A stretch of DNA of 64,000 bases. Source: Rhizobium sp. P32RR-XVIII (GTDB taxonomy: Bacteria > Pseudomonadota > Alphaproteobacteria > Rhizobiales > Rhizobiaceae). Under the pieces are notes generated by a model that had not been told where the DNA came from, did not search any database, and saw only the letters and a list, made by a program, of their open reading frames with translations. The stretch covers positions 186,001 through 250,000 of the forward strand of contig NZ_JABAIH010000006.1 in assembly GCF_012641395.1 (NCBI RefSeq), given 5' to 3'. Position numbers and translations under genes: made by a program. Positions 56,858 through 64,000 of the stretch are shown in pieces (within the stretch, counting starts at the first letter, position 1; every line of letters starts with the position of its first letter).

Positions 56858-58606
56858 TTAGAACAGCGCATCGGCGAAGAGATCCTCATCATCCGCTGGC
56901 TTGGCGGTTTCAGGCGCGGCGGCAGTCGGTGCCGCCTCTTCCGTTGCCGGAATGATGCCACGGTGAACGTTGCGTTCCTGAACCATCGTGTAGAGCTTGA
57001 AGATCTTGCGATCGAGGGGTTCAACGAGCTCCGCGAGGTCGGAAATATCTGCTATCTCCGCACCAGCCGTCTCCTCAAGCACACTTGCGCAACGGGCCAG
57101 CACCTCACCGAGATCGTGCTGGAAATCGAGTTTGCCGATCATGAGGTTGATCTTGTTTGCCACTTCGCGGCCATGTTCGGCGAGGACCTTCAGTTCCTCT
57201 TCCATGAGATTGGCGGCGGACCGAATGGTGCCGACGGCGGACGTGAGGCTTTCGCCAAGGCCACCCGAGCTTGCGTCTGAGGCTGGCGCGATCTTGCCGG
57301 CAGCCGCTTCAAGCGCCGGCAGGCCGTTGACGATCGCGTCCGCCGAGTCGTCGAGCTTGCCGGCAAAGATGCGCAGCTCGGCGGTGACGACGTTGATTGA
57401 TTTGCCTGCCTCACCGAGGCGGCTGCAGCGCAAGTTCGTGTTCAGCGCCATGTAGTTGATATCGGTCTTGACCGCGCGGATATTGCCGATTGCTTCGAGC
57501 AGCTTCGCAGCCGTTCCAAGTGTCGAATGGCTGACCTGATCTGCCTGGCGGCTTGCGGTATCGACCTGCATGACGATTTCATGTGCGGCCGAAACGCTCG
57601 ATTCCAGCGCCCGCATGACGTTGCCGCCGGCATCGCCGCTCTGCCCGCTCATCTGATCGCGGAGCTTCAGAATCTCCTGCGTATCGTGGCCGAAGCTCGC
57701 AATCGTCTTGATGACGCTGCCGGATTCCCGATGGAAGTCCCGGCACATGTCGTCCATCTGGGCCGCCGTCAAATGGCTGATGACGTTTTCGAGCCGCTTA
57801 CGCTGATCCGGATTGAGTGCCTTGCCCTCGCCGATTTCGAGGAACTCTTCGAGAAGAGTGAATGTGCTCTGCACATGCTCGATGCGCTGCCGGGTGATAT
57901 CGCCGATCTGCAGTGCGGAAAGCGTCGAAGCGACCTTGCTCTGCACGCCGCGCGCGATAGCCCCAACGTCGCGGGCTATCATGCCGAGATTCTGGCGATG
58001 TGCCGCGATCCTCTGCGCATCGTCATGCAGCGCCTTGGCGACGGCTGGCACCGTCTCGGCATACCCCTTGGAGACGGCGGCACCAAATGCAAGCGCTGTT
58101 TTCACCTCCTTTTCGAGGATGTCCAGGTGGGCCGCGAAACGATTGACTTCGTCGGTTCCGGAGTAGATGCGCTCGAGGATTTCCTGTGCGAAGCCGTCGA
58201 ATTCGGCAAGACCGGCGCCGGTGATCTTCACAGTGACGGCGAAGGTGCGCAGATAGCGCATCGTCTCCTGCATATCGGCTACGTGTTTACGCAGGCCGGT
58301 GCCCGTTTCAGCAAGCGAAGCGAGCGCTTGCTGGCGGGCGTCTTCTGCCGCCGGCAGGGCGGTGAGATTGGAGACCGTCGCGTTCAGGTCGGCGCCTGCA
58401 TCACTCGACTCATTGCTGTCGAGCGACTTCGTAATCGCGTCGAGCGAATTCAGCAGACGGTTCAAGACATCCATCACGGAAAGCAGCACGGTGCCGCCTT
58501 CCAGGAACCGTTCCTCGACCTGACTGCGGGCGGTCTCGAGCGTCTCTCCAACGCTCGAAGCCGAAGTCAATAGCGCCGCCCGTGCCGTCCCCCTCGCGTG
58601 TGTCAC
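56858..58606 (-). CDS. Cytosolic MCP-like protein with CheZ-like DxxxQ motif and tail
   Basis: The 582-residue protein is a long coiled coil without transmembrane segments or sensor domain. Residues about 386-412 (MALNTNLRCSRLGEAGKSIN then VVTAELR) align with the receptor hairpin tip, but with the first Glu changed to Arg and Cys/Ser for AA. Residues 233-246 (LQIGDITRQRIEHV) contain D236-x-x-x-Q240, the spacing of the CheZ phosphatase pair. The C terminus, DDEDLFADALF, resembles the CheY-binding end of CheZ. GTG 58606 is preferred because AGGGA lies eight bases upstream. The gene is divergent from a chemotaxis operon and probably acts in that pathway. The CheZ parallel is inferred from motifs only. 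Confidence 0.75.
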   Translation of the reverse strand: MTHARGTARAALLTSASSVGETLETARSQVEERFLEGGTVLLSVMDVLNRLLNSLDAITKSLDSNESSDAGADLNATVSNLTALPAAEDARQQALASLAETGTGLRKHVADMQETMRYLRTFAVTVKITGAGLAEFDGFAQEILERIYSGTDEVNRFAAHLDILEKEVKTALAFGAAVSKGYAETVPAVAKALHDDAQRIAAHRQNLGMIARDVGAIARGVQSKVASTLSALQIGDITRQRIEHVQSTFTLLEEFLEIGEGKALNPDQRKRLENVISHLTAAQMDDMCRDFHRESGSVIKTIASFGHDTQEILKLRDQMSGQSGDAGGNVMRALESSVSAAHEIVMQVDTASRQADQVSHSTLGTAAKLLEAIGNIRAVKTDINYMALNTNLRCSRLGEAGKSINVVTAELRIFAGKLDDSADAIVNGLPALEAAAGKIAPASDASSGGLGESLTSAVGTIRSAANLMEEELKVLAEHGREVANKINLMIGKLDFQHDLGEVLARCASVLEETAGAEIADISDLAELVEPLDRKIFKLYTMVQERNVHRGIIPATEEAAPTAAAPETAKPADDEDLFADALF

Positions 58607-58949
58607 GTCTGTCCCTTTACTTAGAATAGAGGCAAGTTCTGTTCTATTTCTACGGGCAGGATGGAAACGACCGGTAAACACGCAGGACTCGCGGACGTTG
58701 TGATTAACGGGAGGTTAAGAAAACAAACGTTCTTGTCAGGCGAACTTCGTGGCGGCCAACTAATGGATTGAAAACGCTCAGTTTCGTCAAAGCTGAACGA
58801 GTCTCATTATAACTTATCCCCGATGAAAATTCAGGGAGTCGGGACTCGCCTGAATTGCGCTTTCATACAACCCCTGTTTACCCGCGGTTAAGCCTGTCGT
58901 GAGAGTCCTTATAGGGTCGTAAAGTATTTCTCCCGATCAGGAGGCTTAA
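58607..58949. other. 343-base divergent regulatory region between the MCP-like gene and the che operon
   Basis: No gene is seen here. The region is AT-richer than the genes on each side, and holds a strong imperfect inverted repeat at 58828-58856 and an AGGAGG RBS at 58939-58944 for the STAS gene. I cannot name the promoters with confidence. Confidence 0.6.
58828..58856. repeat. Long inverted repeat upstream of the che operon
   Basis: AATTCAGGGAGTC and GACTC-G-CCTGAATT pair over 12-13 bp with a single unpaired G and a CGGG-type loop. It lies about 94 bases before the STAS start. It may be an operator or a leader hairpin. No T-run follows. Confidence 0.5.
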
Positions 58950-59279
58950 TTGGAGCCGCAAGAAGAATTTCATAAATATATTTCTGTATCAAATACATTA
59001 AATATAAGAAATATAGCAGAAATAAACGCAAGTATTGTTGCTGCGTTAAGTAACAATAGCTCCATCGTCATTAAGGTCGAGGAAGGGCTCGATGCGGATT
59101 TGAGCTTCGTCCAGCTCGTCGAATCCGCTCGCCGTGAAGCCAAAGCACAAAACAAGAAAGTTTCGCTGGCAGCTCCGGCTGCGGGCTCGGTCCTGAAGGT
59201 TCTCGAGCGCGCCGGTCTCATCGAAGCATTCGATCGCGAAGACGCAAAGTTCTGGTTGCATAAAGAGGTTACAGCATGA
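58950..59279 (+). CDS. STAS-domain protein at the head of the chemotaxis operon
   Basis: The 109-residue protein is a single STAS (anti-sigma-factor antagonist-like) domain. The Ser52 in LDADLSFVQLVESARREAKA matches the phosphorylatable position of SpoIIAA-type proteins. In rhizobia a STAS gene (orf2) sits in the same place before cheY1-cheA. The start is TTG with a perfect AGGAGG RBS five bases upstream; there is no ATG at the N terminus. The first 30 codons are markedly AT-rich compared with the neighbours. Its TGA overlaps the cheY ATG. Confidence 0.85.
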   Translation: MEPQEEFHKYISVSNTLNIRNIAEINASIVAALSNNSSIVIKVEEGLDADLSFVQLVESARREAKAQNKKVSLAAPAAGSVLKVLERAGLIEAFDREDAKFWLHKEVTA

Positions 59280-59644
59280 TCGCCAACATTCTGACAGTCG
59301 ACGATTCCGCCAGCATCCGCCTGACGACCAAGGTCACTCTCACCAATGCCGGCTACACCGTAACGGAAGCGGTCAACGGCGCTGAAGGGCTTGCAGCGGC
59401 AAAAGGCGGTCAATTCGACCTCATCGTGACCGATCTCAACATGCCGATCATGGACGGCCTGACGATGATTGAGGAACTGCGCAAGCTTCCGGCGCATACC
59501 GGTGTTCCGATCATCTTCCTCACCACCGAGTCCGATGCCGATCTGAAAGCGCGCGCGAAAGCAGCTGGCGCCACCGGTTGGCTGACGAAGCCCTTTGATC
59601 CCGACAACCTCGTGAAGATCGTCAAGAAGGTTTTAGGAAGATGA
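59276..59644 (+). CDS. cheY: CheY-type response regulator
   Basis: The 122-residue single receiver domain has the acidic pair DD (9-10), phospho-acceptor Asp53 in VTDLNMPIMDG, Thr83 in FLTTESD, and Lys105 in LTKPFD. It lacks an output domain, so it acts by binding flagellar or other partners. ATG overlaps the STAS stop (ATGA), and its own stop overlaps cheA. With two CheY types in related species, this is the cheY1-position protein, which may be a phosphate sink or the main effector. Confidence 0.93.
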   Translation: MIANILTVDDSASIRLTTKVTLTNAGYTVTEAVNGAEGLAAAKGGQFDLIVTDLNMPIMDGLTMIEELRKLPAHTGVPIIFLTTESDADLKARAKAAGATGWLTKPFDPDNLVKIVKKVLGR

Positions 59645-61695
59645 GCGCGCTCGATCCGGTTGCAGTCTTCCGCATGGAAGCGGCCGAATGCCTCGAAGCA
59701 ATCGAGGCAGGCCTTCTTGATCTCACTCATCAGCTTGACGACAAGAATCTTGTCGATGCCGTCTTCCGCGGGCTTCATACGCTCAAGGGCTCCGGCGCGA
59801 TGTTCGGTTTCGAGGCGCTTGCCGCTTTTACCCACCATTGCGAAACTGCGTTCGACCGCGTCCGCAAGGGCGAGGTGCCAGCAACGGCCGAACTGGTCGC
59901 CGCCGTCCTCGCCGCGCAGGACCATATGCGTGCGCTGGTGGACCAGCCGGATGCCGATCACGGCGATACCGGACAGAAGCTCCTTGCGCAGTTGCAGGCG
60001 GCGGTCGGCAGTCACGCGGGCGCAAAGGCGACCGTAGTCGCGCCCGAGCCGGCGGCTGCCAAAGCCGTACCGCCCGCAGCAAAGAAGAAGAACAACTGGC
60101 GCATCCGCTTCAGCCTTCCGTCGAATGCTATGGCCAATGGCACCAATCCGCTCGGCCTGCTGGACGAACTGCGTGATTTCGGCGAATGCACGGTGCGCGC
60201 CAATACGGCGGGGATCCCTCCGCTGTCCGAGCTTTCTCCGACTGAGCTCTACATCTCGTGGGAAGTCATGCTGAGCACCGAGCACGATCGCTCGGCAATC
60301 GACGATGTTTTCATTTTCGTCATGGACGACATGGAGCTCGACGTCGTGGATGTCGCTGCGCCTGCCGAGGTCGTGTCCGAAGTCGAGACGCCTGCCGCCA
60401 CGGTAGTTGCCGCCGCCGAACCGGTCCCGCCGCCCGCGGCTGTGCCCCCCTTCAAACCGGTCGAGGCCGTGCCTGCGAAGCGGGAGGCGGCTGCTCTGGC
60501 GGATGGCCGCCAGGCCAAGGCGCAGGAGAACGTCCGCGTTCCGGCCGAGCGGCTGGACGAACTCATGGACCGCGTCGGCGAGCTTGTCATTGCCCAGTCG
60601 CGCCTCAGCCAGCTCGCAAGCTCCAGCGCCGACATAGCCCTTCGCTCCGTTTCCGAAGAGATCGAGCGCCTTTCCGGCGAATTGCGTGACACGATGATGG
60701 TGCTGCGCATGGTTCCGGTCGCAACTCTCTTCTCGCGCTTCCGCCGCCTCGTTCACGATCTCGCCCGCGAAACCGGCAAGGTCATCGAGCTGGTGACGGA
60801 AGGAGAAAGCACCGAAGTCGACAAGACCGTCATCGAGCGGCTGGCCGATCCTCTGGTCCATCTCGTCCGCAACTCGATCGACCATGGTCTGGAAACGCCT
60901 GCCGACCGCCTCGCTGCCGGTAAACCAGAGGCGGGCACCGTGACGCTCTCGGCCCGCCAGTCAGGCGGCGAGGTTATCATCTCCATCAAGGACGACGGCC
61001 GCGGCATCAACCGCGACCGGGTGCGTGCCAAGGCGGAATCGTCTGGTCTCATCGCTCCCGGGCAGCAGCTTTCGGATTCCGAACTGCTGCAGCTCATCTT
61101 CGCTCCGGGCTTCTCGACGGCGGCGACGATCACCAATCTCTCCGGCCGTGGCGTCGGCATGGATGTCGTCAAGAAGACCGTCGAGGCGCTTCGCGGCACG
61201 ATCGATATTGTCAGCGTTCCCGGCGAGGGCTCCGAAGTGTCGCTCCGCATTCCGCTGACGCTCGCCATCATCGATGGTCTGCTCGTTCGCGTCGGTTCGG
61301 GCCGCTATGTGATCCCGCTCTCGGCGGTCGAGGAATGCCTCGAACTGTCGCTCGAGGAGGATCTGCGCTCGCGCGGCCGCAGCTTCATCTCGCTGCGCGA
61401 CAGCCTCGTGCCGTTCCTTCGCCTGCGCGATCTCTTCCGCACCGGCACCAAACCGGACGTGCACCAGAAGGTCGTCGTCATCTCGACAGGCACGGAACGC
61501 GTCGGCCTGGTCGTCGACCAGATCATCGGCGATCACCAGACGGTCATCAAGTCGATGTCGAAGCTGCATCACGACGTGGCGACCTTCTCCGGCGCCACCA
61601 TTCTCGGCGACGGCAGCGTCGCCCTCATTCTCGACGTCGGACATCTCGTGGCCGCCGGTCAACAACAGGAGGCGCAATTGCGGGTAGCAGGATGA
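59641..61695 (+). CDS. cheA: Chemotaxis histidine kinase CheA
   Basis: The 684-residue kinase has an HPt domain with His46 in GLHTLKGSGAMFGF and an Ala-rich linker to about residue 145. A second domain follows (residues 150-240; IRFSLPSNAMANGTNPLGLL), which looks like the P2-type part of alphaproteobacterial CheA. Next come the P3 dimer helix (RVPAERLDELMDRVGELVIA), the ATPase core (N box HLVRNSIDHGLE, DDGRGIN, GRGVGMDVV) and a CheW-like P5 domain. It phosphorylates CheY and CheB in the array. Both ends overlap neighbours as ATGA. Confidence 0.96.
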   Translation: MSALDPVAVFRMEAAECLEAIEAGLLDLTHQLDDKNLVDAVFRGLHTLKGSGAMFGFEALAAFTHHCETAFDRVRKGEVPATAELVAAVLAAQDHMRALVDQPDADHGDTGQKLLAQLQAAVGSHAGAKATVVAPEPAAAKAVPPAAKKKNNWRIRFSLPSNAMANGTNPLGLLDELRDFGECTVRANTAGIPPLSELSPTELYISWEVMLSTEHDRSAIDDVFIFVMDDMELDVVDVAAPAEVVSEVETPAATVVAAAEPVPPPAAVPPFKPVEAVPAKREAAALADGRQAKAQENVRVPAERLDELMDRVGELVIAQSRLSQLASSSADIALRSVSEEIERLSGELRDTMMVLRMVPVATLFSRFRRLVHDLARETGKVIELVTEGESTEVDKTVIERLADPLVHLVRNSIDHGLETPADRLAAGKPEAGTVTLSARQSGGEVIISIKDDGRGINRDRVRAKAESSGLIAPGQQLSDSELLQLIFAPGFSTAATITNLSGRGVGMDVVKKTVEALRGTIDIVSVPGEGSEVSLRIPLTLAIIDGLLVRVGSGRYVIPLSAVEECLELSLEEDLRSRGRSFISLRDSLVPFLRLRDLFRTGTKPDVHQKVVVISTGTERVGLVVDQIIGDHQTVIKSMSKLHHDVATFSGATILGDGSVALILDVGHLVAAGQQQEAQLRVAG

Positions 61696-62195
61696 GCGCA
61701 GCAGCAGAGAAGATCAGCCATCACTGGAACTATGCCGACGAAGTCGAAGTTCTGACCTTCGACATGAACGGCGAGACTTTCGCGCTCGAAGCCGTCATCG
61801 TTCAGGAAATCCTGGATCTGCTTCCGGAAACCGCGGTGCCCGGTGCGCAGCCATTCGTCGCAAGTGTCATCAACTTCCGCGGCAAGGTCATTCCGCTTGC
61901 CGATCTTCGCCTCGCCTTCGGCATGGAGGCAACCGAGGCGACGATCGATAGCCGCATCATCGTCATCCAGATCGACCTGCAGGGAGAGCAGACACTTGTC
62001 GGTCTCAGGACCGACAAGGTGAATGAAGTCACCACGCTTGCAAAGTCGGCAAGCGAAGCGCCGCCAAGCGTCGGCATGCGCTGGCGCGCAGACTACATCA
62101 ATTGCCTGGTCAAGCGGGGCGGCGAATTCATCATCCTCCCCAATCTTCAGGCGATTTTCTCTTCGAAGCACGAAGCCGCCGGCGCGGGAAACTAA
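61692..62195 (+). CDS. cheW: Chemotaxis coupling protein CheW
   Basis: The 167-residue adaptor links CheA to receptors. Motifs are VEVLTFDMNGETFALEAVIV, the conserved VINFRGKVIPLADLRLAFGM, and GLRTDKVNEVT. The ATG overlaps the cheA stop codon as ATGA. An N-terminal extension of about 15 residues precedes the CheW fold. Confidence 0.94.
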   Translation: MSAAAEKISHHWNYADEVEVLTFDMNGETFALEAVIVQEILDLLPETAVPGAQPFVASVINFRGKVIPLADLRLAFGMEATEATIDSRIIVIQIDLQGEQTLVGLRTDKVNEVTTLAKSASEAPPSVGMRWRADYINCLVKRGGEFIILPNLQAIFSSKHEAAGAGN

Positions 62196-62225
62196 TCCCG
62201 GACAGGCAAAGAGGTGTTTAAAATT

Positions 62226-63929
62226 ATGCGATTGACGATCAAGACAAAGTTAGTGGCGGCGTTCTCGCTCATTATCGTGATGATGATGGGTACGGCCGCA
62301 TATGGCATTATCAGCCTTTCCGGGCTCAATACCGCAATCAGTAACGTGCTTACCGGTCCGGCTCTGCGCCTCGAACTCGCACAGCAGATCAACATCGGCG
62401 AGCTGCAGGCCATCCGCCAGCAGAAGAACCTATTGATGGCAGCCGATCAGGCAGCAATGGAGGCCGCGATCACCAATGGTGACGCAGGCCGCGCCGATTT
62501 CGAAAAGGCGCTCTCGCAAGCCGAGGCGATCTCCACCGAGGACGGCAAGCCGCTCTGGGCCAATATCCGCCAGCTGTCGGTGGCCTTCTACCAGTCCGAC
62601 GACGAGATCCGCCAGCTGATGCGCGCTGGCGACCGGGCAGGCGCAAACAACATCTCCTCGACGGTTGCCCGCAAGGCGGCGACCGATATCGACGACGCCG
62701 TCGAGGCAATCACGAAACTCGAGAAGTCCCAGCTCGACGTCGCCGACGACGATGCCGAAGCGGAGTACCAGCAGACGCGCCTTTTCATGATCAGCGTCGT
62801 CGCCGCCGCCTTCCTCATGGCAGCTGTAACGGCCTTCTGGATCGCAAGCACGATCAGCAAGGGGCTCTCCCGCGCCAACACGGTCGTCCGCGAGGTTTCC
62901 GAAGGCGACCTGACCAAGATGGCCGAGATCACCAACCGCGACGAAATCGGTGAACTTCTCGGAAACGTCAACATCATGATCGAACGCCTCCGCGGCGTCG
63001 TTGGTGATGCCTTGTCGGCAGCCGACAACGTCTCCTCGGGTAGCCAGGAACTGTCAGCAAGCTCCGAGCAGGTCTCGCAAGGGGCGACCGAACAGGCAGC
63101 TTCTGCCGAGGAAGCATCGGCTTCGATGGAGCAGATGGCCGCCAACATCAAGCAGAACGCCGACAATGCCGCGCAGACGGAAAAGATCGCCCGTCAGTCG
63201 GCCAAGGACGCGGAAGCTTCCGGCGACGCCGTCAACCGTGCGGTCGATGCCATGCGCACGATCGCCGAGAAGATCGGCATCGTCCAGGAAATCGCCCGCC
63301 AGACCGACCTGCTCGCTCTGAACGCTGCCGTCGAGGCAGCCCGTGCAGGCGAACACGGCAAGGGCTTTGCGGTCGTCGCGTCGGAAGTGCGCAAGCTTGC
63401 CGAGCGCAGCCAATCGGCTGCTGCCGAGATCAGTTCAATGTCGAGCGACACCGTTAAGGCAGCCCGCGACGCCGGCGAAATGCTCGGCCGTCTGGTTCCG
63501 GATATCCGCAAGACCGCGGAACTGGTCTCTGAAATCAGCGCCGCCTGCCGCGAGCAGGACATCGGCGCCTCGCAGATCAACGAAGCCATCCAGCAGCTCG
63601 ACAAGGTAACCCAGCAGAATGCCGGCGCCTCCGAAGAGATGTCGGCAACCTCCGAAGAACTGGCAGCACAGGCTGAAGAACTCCAGGCTTCGATCGCCTT
63701 CTTCAAGGTCGATACCGCCGGGACCAAGAAGGTCGCCGCTCACAAGGCTCCGGCGAAGACTCCTGCAAAGGTCATCAATGCTCCCATTCGCAAGGCATCG
63801 CAGGATGTCTCGCACGTCGGCCGTAACCAGTCCGTCTCCGCCCAGCAGGCACGCGCCAAGGGCTTTGCCTTGGACATGTCGATGGGTGGGCCGGACGCCG
63901 GTGACGACGACTTCCGCGAAAGCGCCTGA
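62226..63929 (+). CDS. Methyl-accepting chemotaxis protein
   Basis: The 567-residue transducer has TM1 (residues 9-30, LVAAFSLIIVMMMG), a periplasmic helical bundle of about 150 residues like the 4HB type, and TM2 (residues 186-208). A HAMP domain follows (EVSEGDLTKMAEITNRDEIG), then the signalling hairpin tip RQTDLLALNAAVEAARAGEH at about 359-378. No C-terminal NWETF-like pentapeptide is present; the last 60 residues are Lys/Ala-rich linker and an acidic end. ATG 62226 has AGAGGTG upstream; GTG 62214 is also in frame. It is the fifth gene of the che operon, 30 bases after cheW. Confidence 0.93.
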   Translation: MRLTIKTKLVAAFSLIIVMMMGTAAYGIISLSGLNTAISNVLTGPALRLELAQQINIGELQAIRQQKNLLMAADQAAMEAAITNGDAGRADFEKALSQAEAISTEDGKPLWANIRQLSVAFYQSDDEIRQLMRAGDRAGANNISSTVARKAATDIDDAVEAITKLEKSQLDVADDDAEAEYQQTRLFMISVVAAAFLMAAVTAFWIASTISKGLSRANTVVREVSEGDLTKMAEITNRDEIGELLGNVNIMIERLRGVVGDALSAADNVSSGSQELSASSEQVSQGATEQAASAEEASASMEQMAANIKQNADNAAQTEKIARQSAKDAEASGDAVNRAVDAMRTIAEKIGIVQEIARQTDLLALNAAVEAARAGEHGKGFAVVASEVRKLAERSQSAAAEISSMSSDTVKAARDAGEMLGRLVPDIRKTAELVSEISAACREQDIGASQINEAIQQLDKVTQQNAGASEEMSATSEELAAQAEELQASIAFFKVDTAGTKKVAAHKAPAKTPAKVINAPIRKASQDVSHVGRNQSVSAQQARAKGFALDMSMGGPDAGDDDFRESA

Positions 63930-63936
63930 TCAATGA

Positions 63937-63969
63937 AATGCCGCGGCTGGTTTTGCCAGTCGCGGCATT
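63937..63969 (+). terminator. Strong hairpin downstream of the mcp gene
   Basis: AATGCCGCGGCTGG pairs with CCAGTCGCGGCATT (one G-T wobble) around a TTTTG loop. There is no T-run, so it may be an intergenic processing or stabilising hairpin, with the operon continuing beyond the window; a GGAGG at 63996-64000 could be the RBS of the next gene. Confidence 0.5.
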
Positions 63970-64000
63970 GACGATGCCCAACGGATGTTGACGTTGGAGG

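Noticed and set aside
59410..60885. 491-codon frame antisense to cheY/cheA
   Set aside because: No domain; shadow of cheA in a GC-rich coding region.

Overview
The window is a GC-rich, gene-dense stretch of an alphaproteobacterial chromosome, most likely from a Rhizobiaceae member (Sinorhizobium/Ensifer, Rhizobium or a close relative). Supporting markers are homospermidine synthase, a Brucella-type Omp10 lipoprotein, a GapR (DUF2312) protein, a zinc-free 41-residue ribosomal protein L36, DUF1244, DUF1036 and DUF882 genes, and a chemotaxis operon that opens with a STAS gene. From memory, the order gltB-gltD ... hemH ... homospermidine synthase ... pepF ... NtrC-type regulator ... pyruvate kinase ... 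purEK resembles a Sinorhizobium core segment; this was not checked by alignment. I saw no tRNA, rRNA, CRISPR array, transposase or integrase.

Layout. 1-2.8 kb: the 3' part of an exported arylsulfatase gene interrupted by an in-frame amber codon, then a possible 42-residue membrane peptide. 2.8-10.8 kb: threonine aldolase and the two glutamate synthase subunits (gltB, gltD). 10.8-18.6 kb: envelope genes, namely an SGNH (DUF459) protein, a lytic transglycosylase, galU, an outer-membrane beta-barrel protein, a KdsD-type isomerase, and an NfeD/SPFH pair. 18.7-29.9 kb: ferrochelatase, a LysM-tailed 5'-nucleotidase, omp10, homospermidine synthase, a heme-dependent N-demethylase-like protein, a YciI protein, a PAS-GGDEF protein, the pabB/pabC pair and oligoendopeptidase F. 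30-40 kb: an NtrC-family regulator, an exported DUF882 protein, a ClC channel with a divergent MarR gene, gapR, DUF1244, N-formylglutamate amidohydrolase, DUF1036 and pyruvate kinase. 40-50.5 kb is more accessory in character: a LysE exporter, a GlxA-type regulator beside an SDR, a LysR/tautomerase/DUF4865 divergon, a dehydratase, a membrane-embedded AraC protein, an exported protein of unknown function, gamma-glutamyltranspeptidase and an alpha/beta hydrolase. 50.5-56.9 kb: a TPR protein, rpmJ, purE-purK, two head-to-head DUF465 genes, ArsR with TauE/SafE, a diverged ThiE-like protein and a Sel1 protein.

56.9-64 kb is a chemotaxis locus. The operon STAS-cheY-cheA-cheW-mcp has its first three junctions as ATGA overlaps. 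Divergent from it is a cytosolic MCP-like protein. This protein keeps a degenerate receptor hairpin tip, carries a CheZ-like DxxxQ helix, and ends in an acidic/aromatic tail resembling the CheY-binding tail of CheZ. It is my best candidate for something unusual, as a possible receptor-like CheY phosphatase or adaptor; this is inference from motifs.

Two further sites stand out. A perfect dyad between the ClC and MarR genes and a perfect 20-bp palindrome in the LysR/tautomerase divergon look like operators for the adjacent regulators. Most of the remaining window is ordinary core metabolism.
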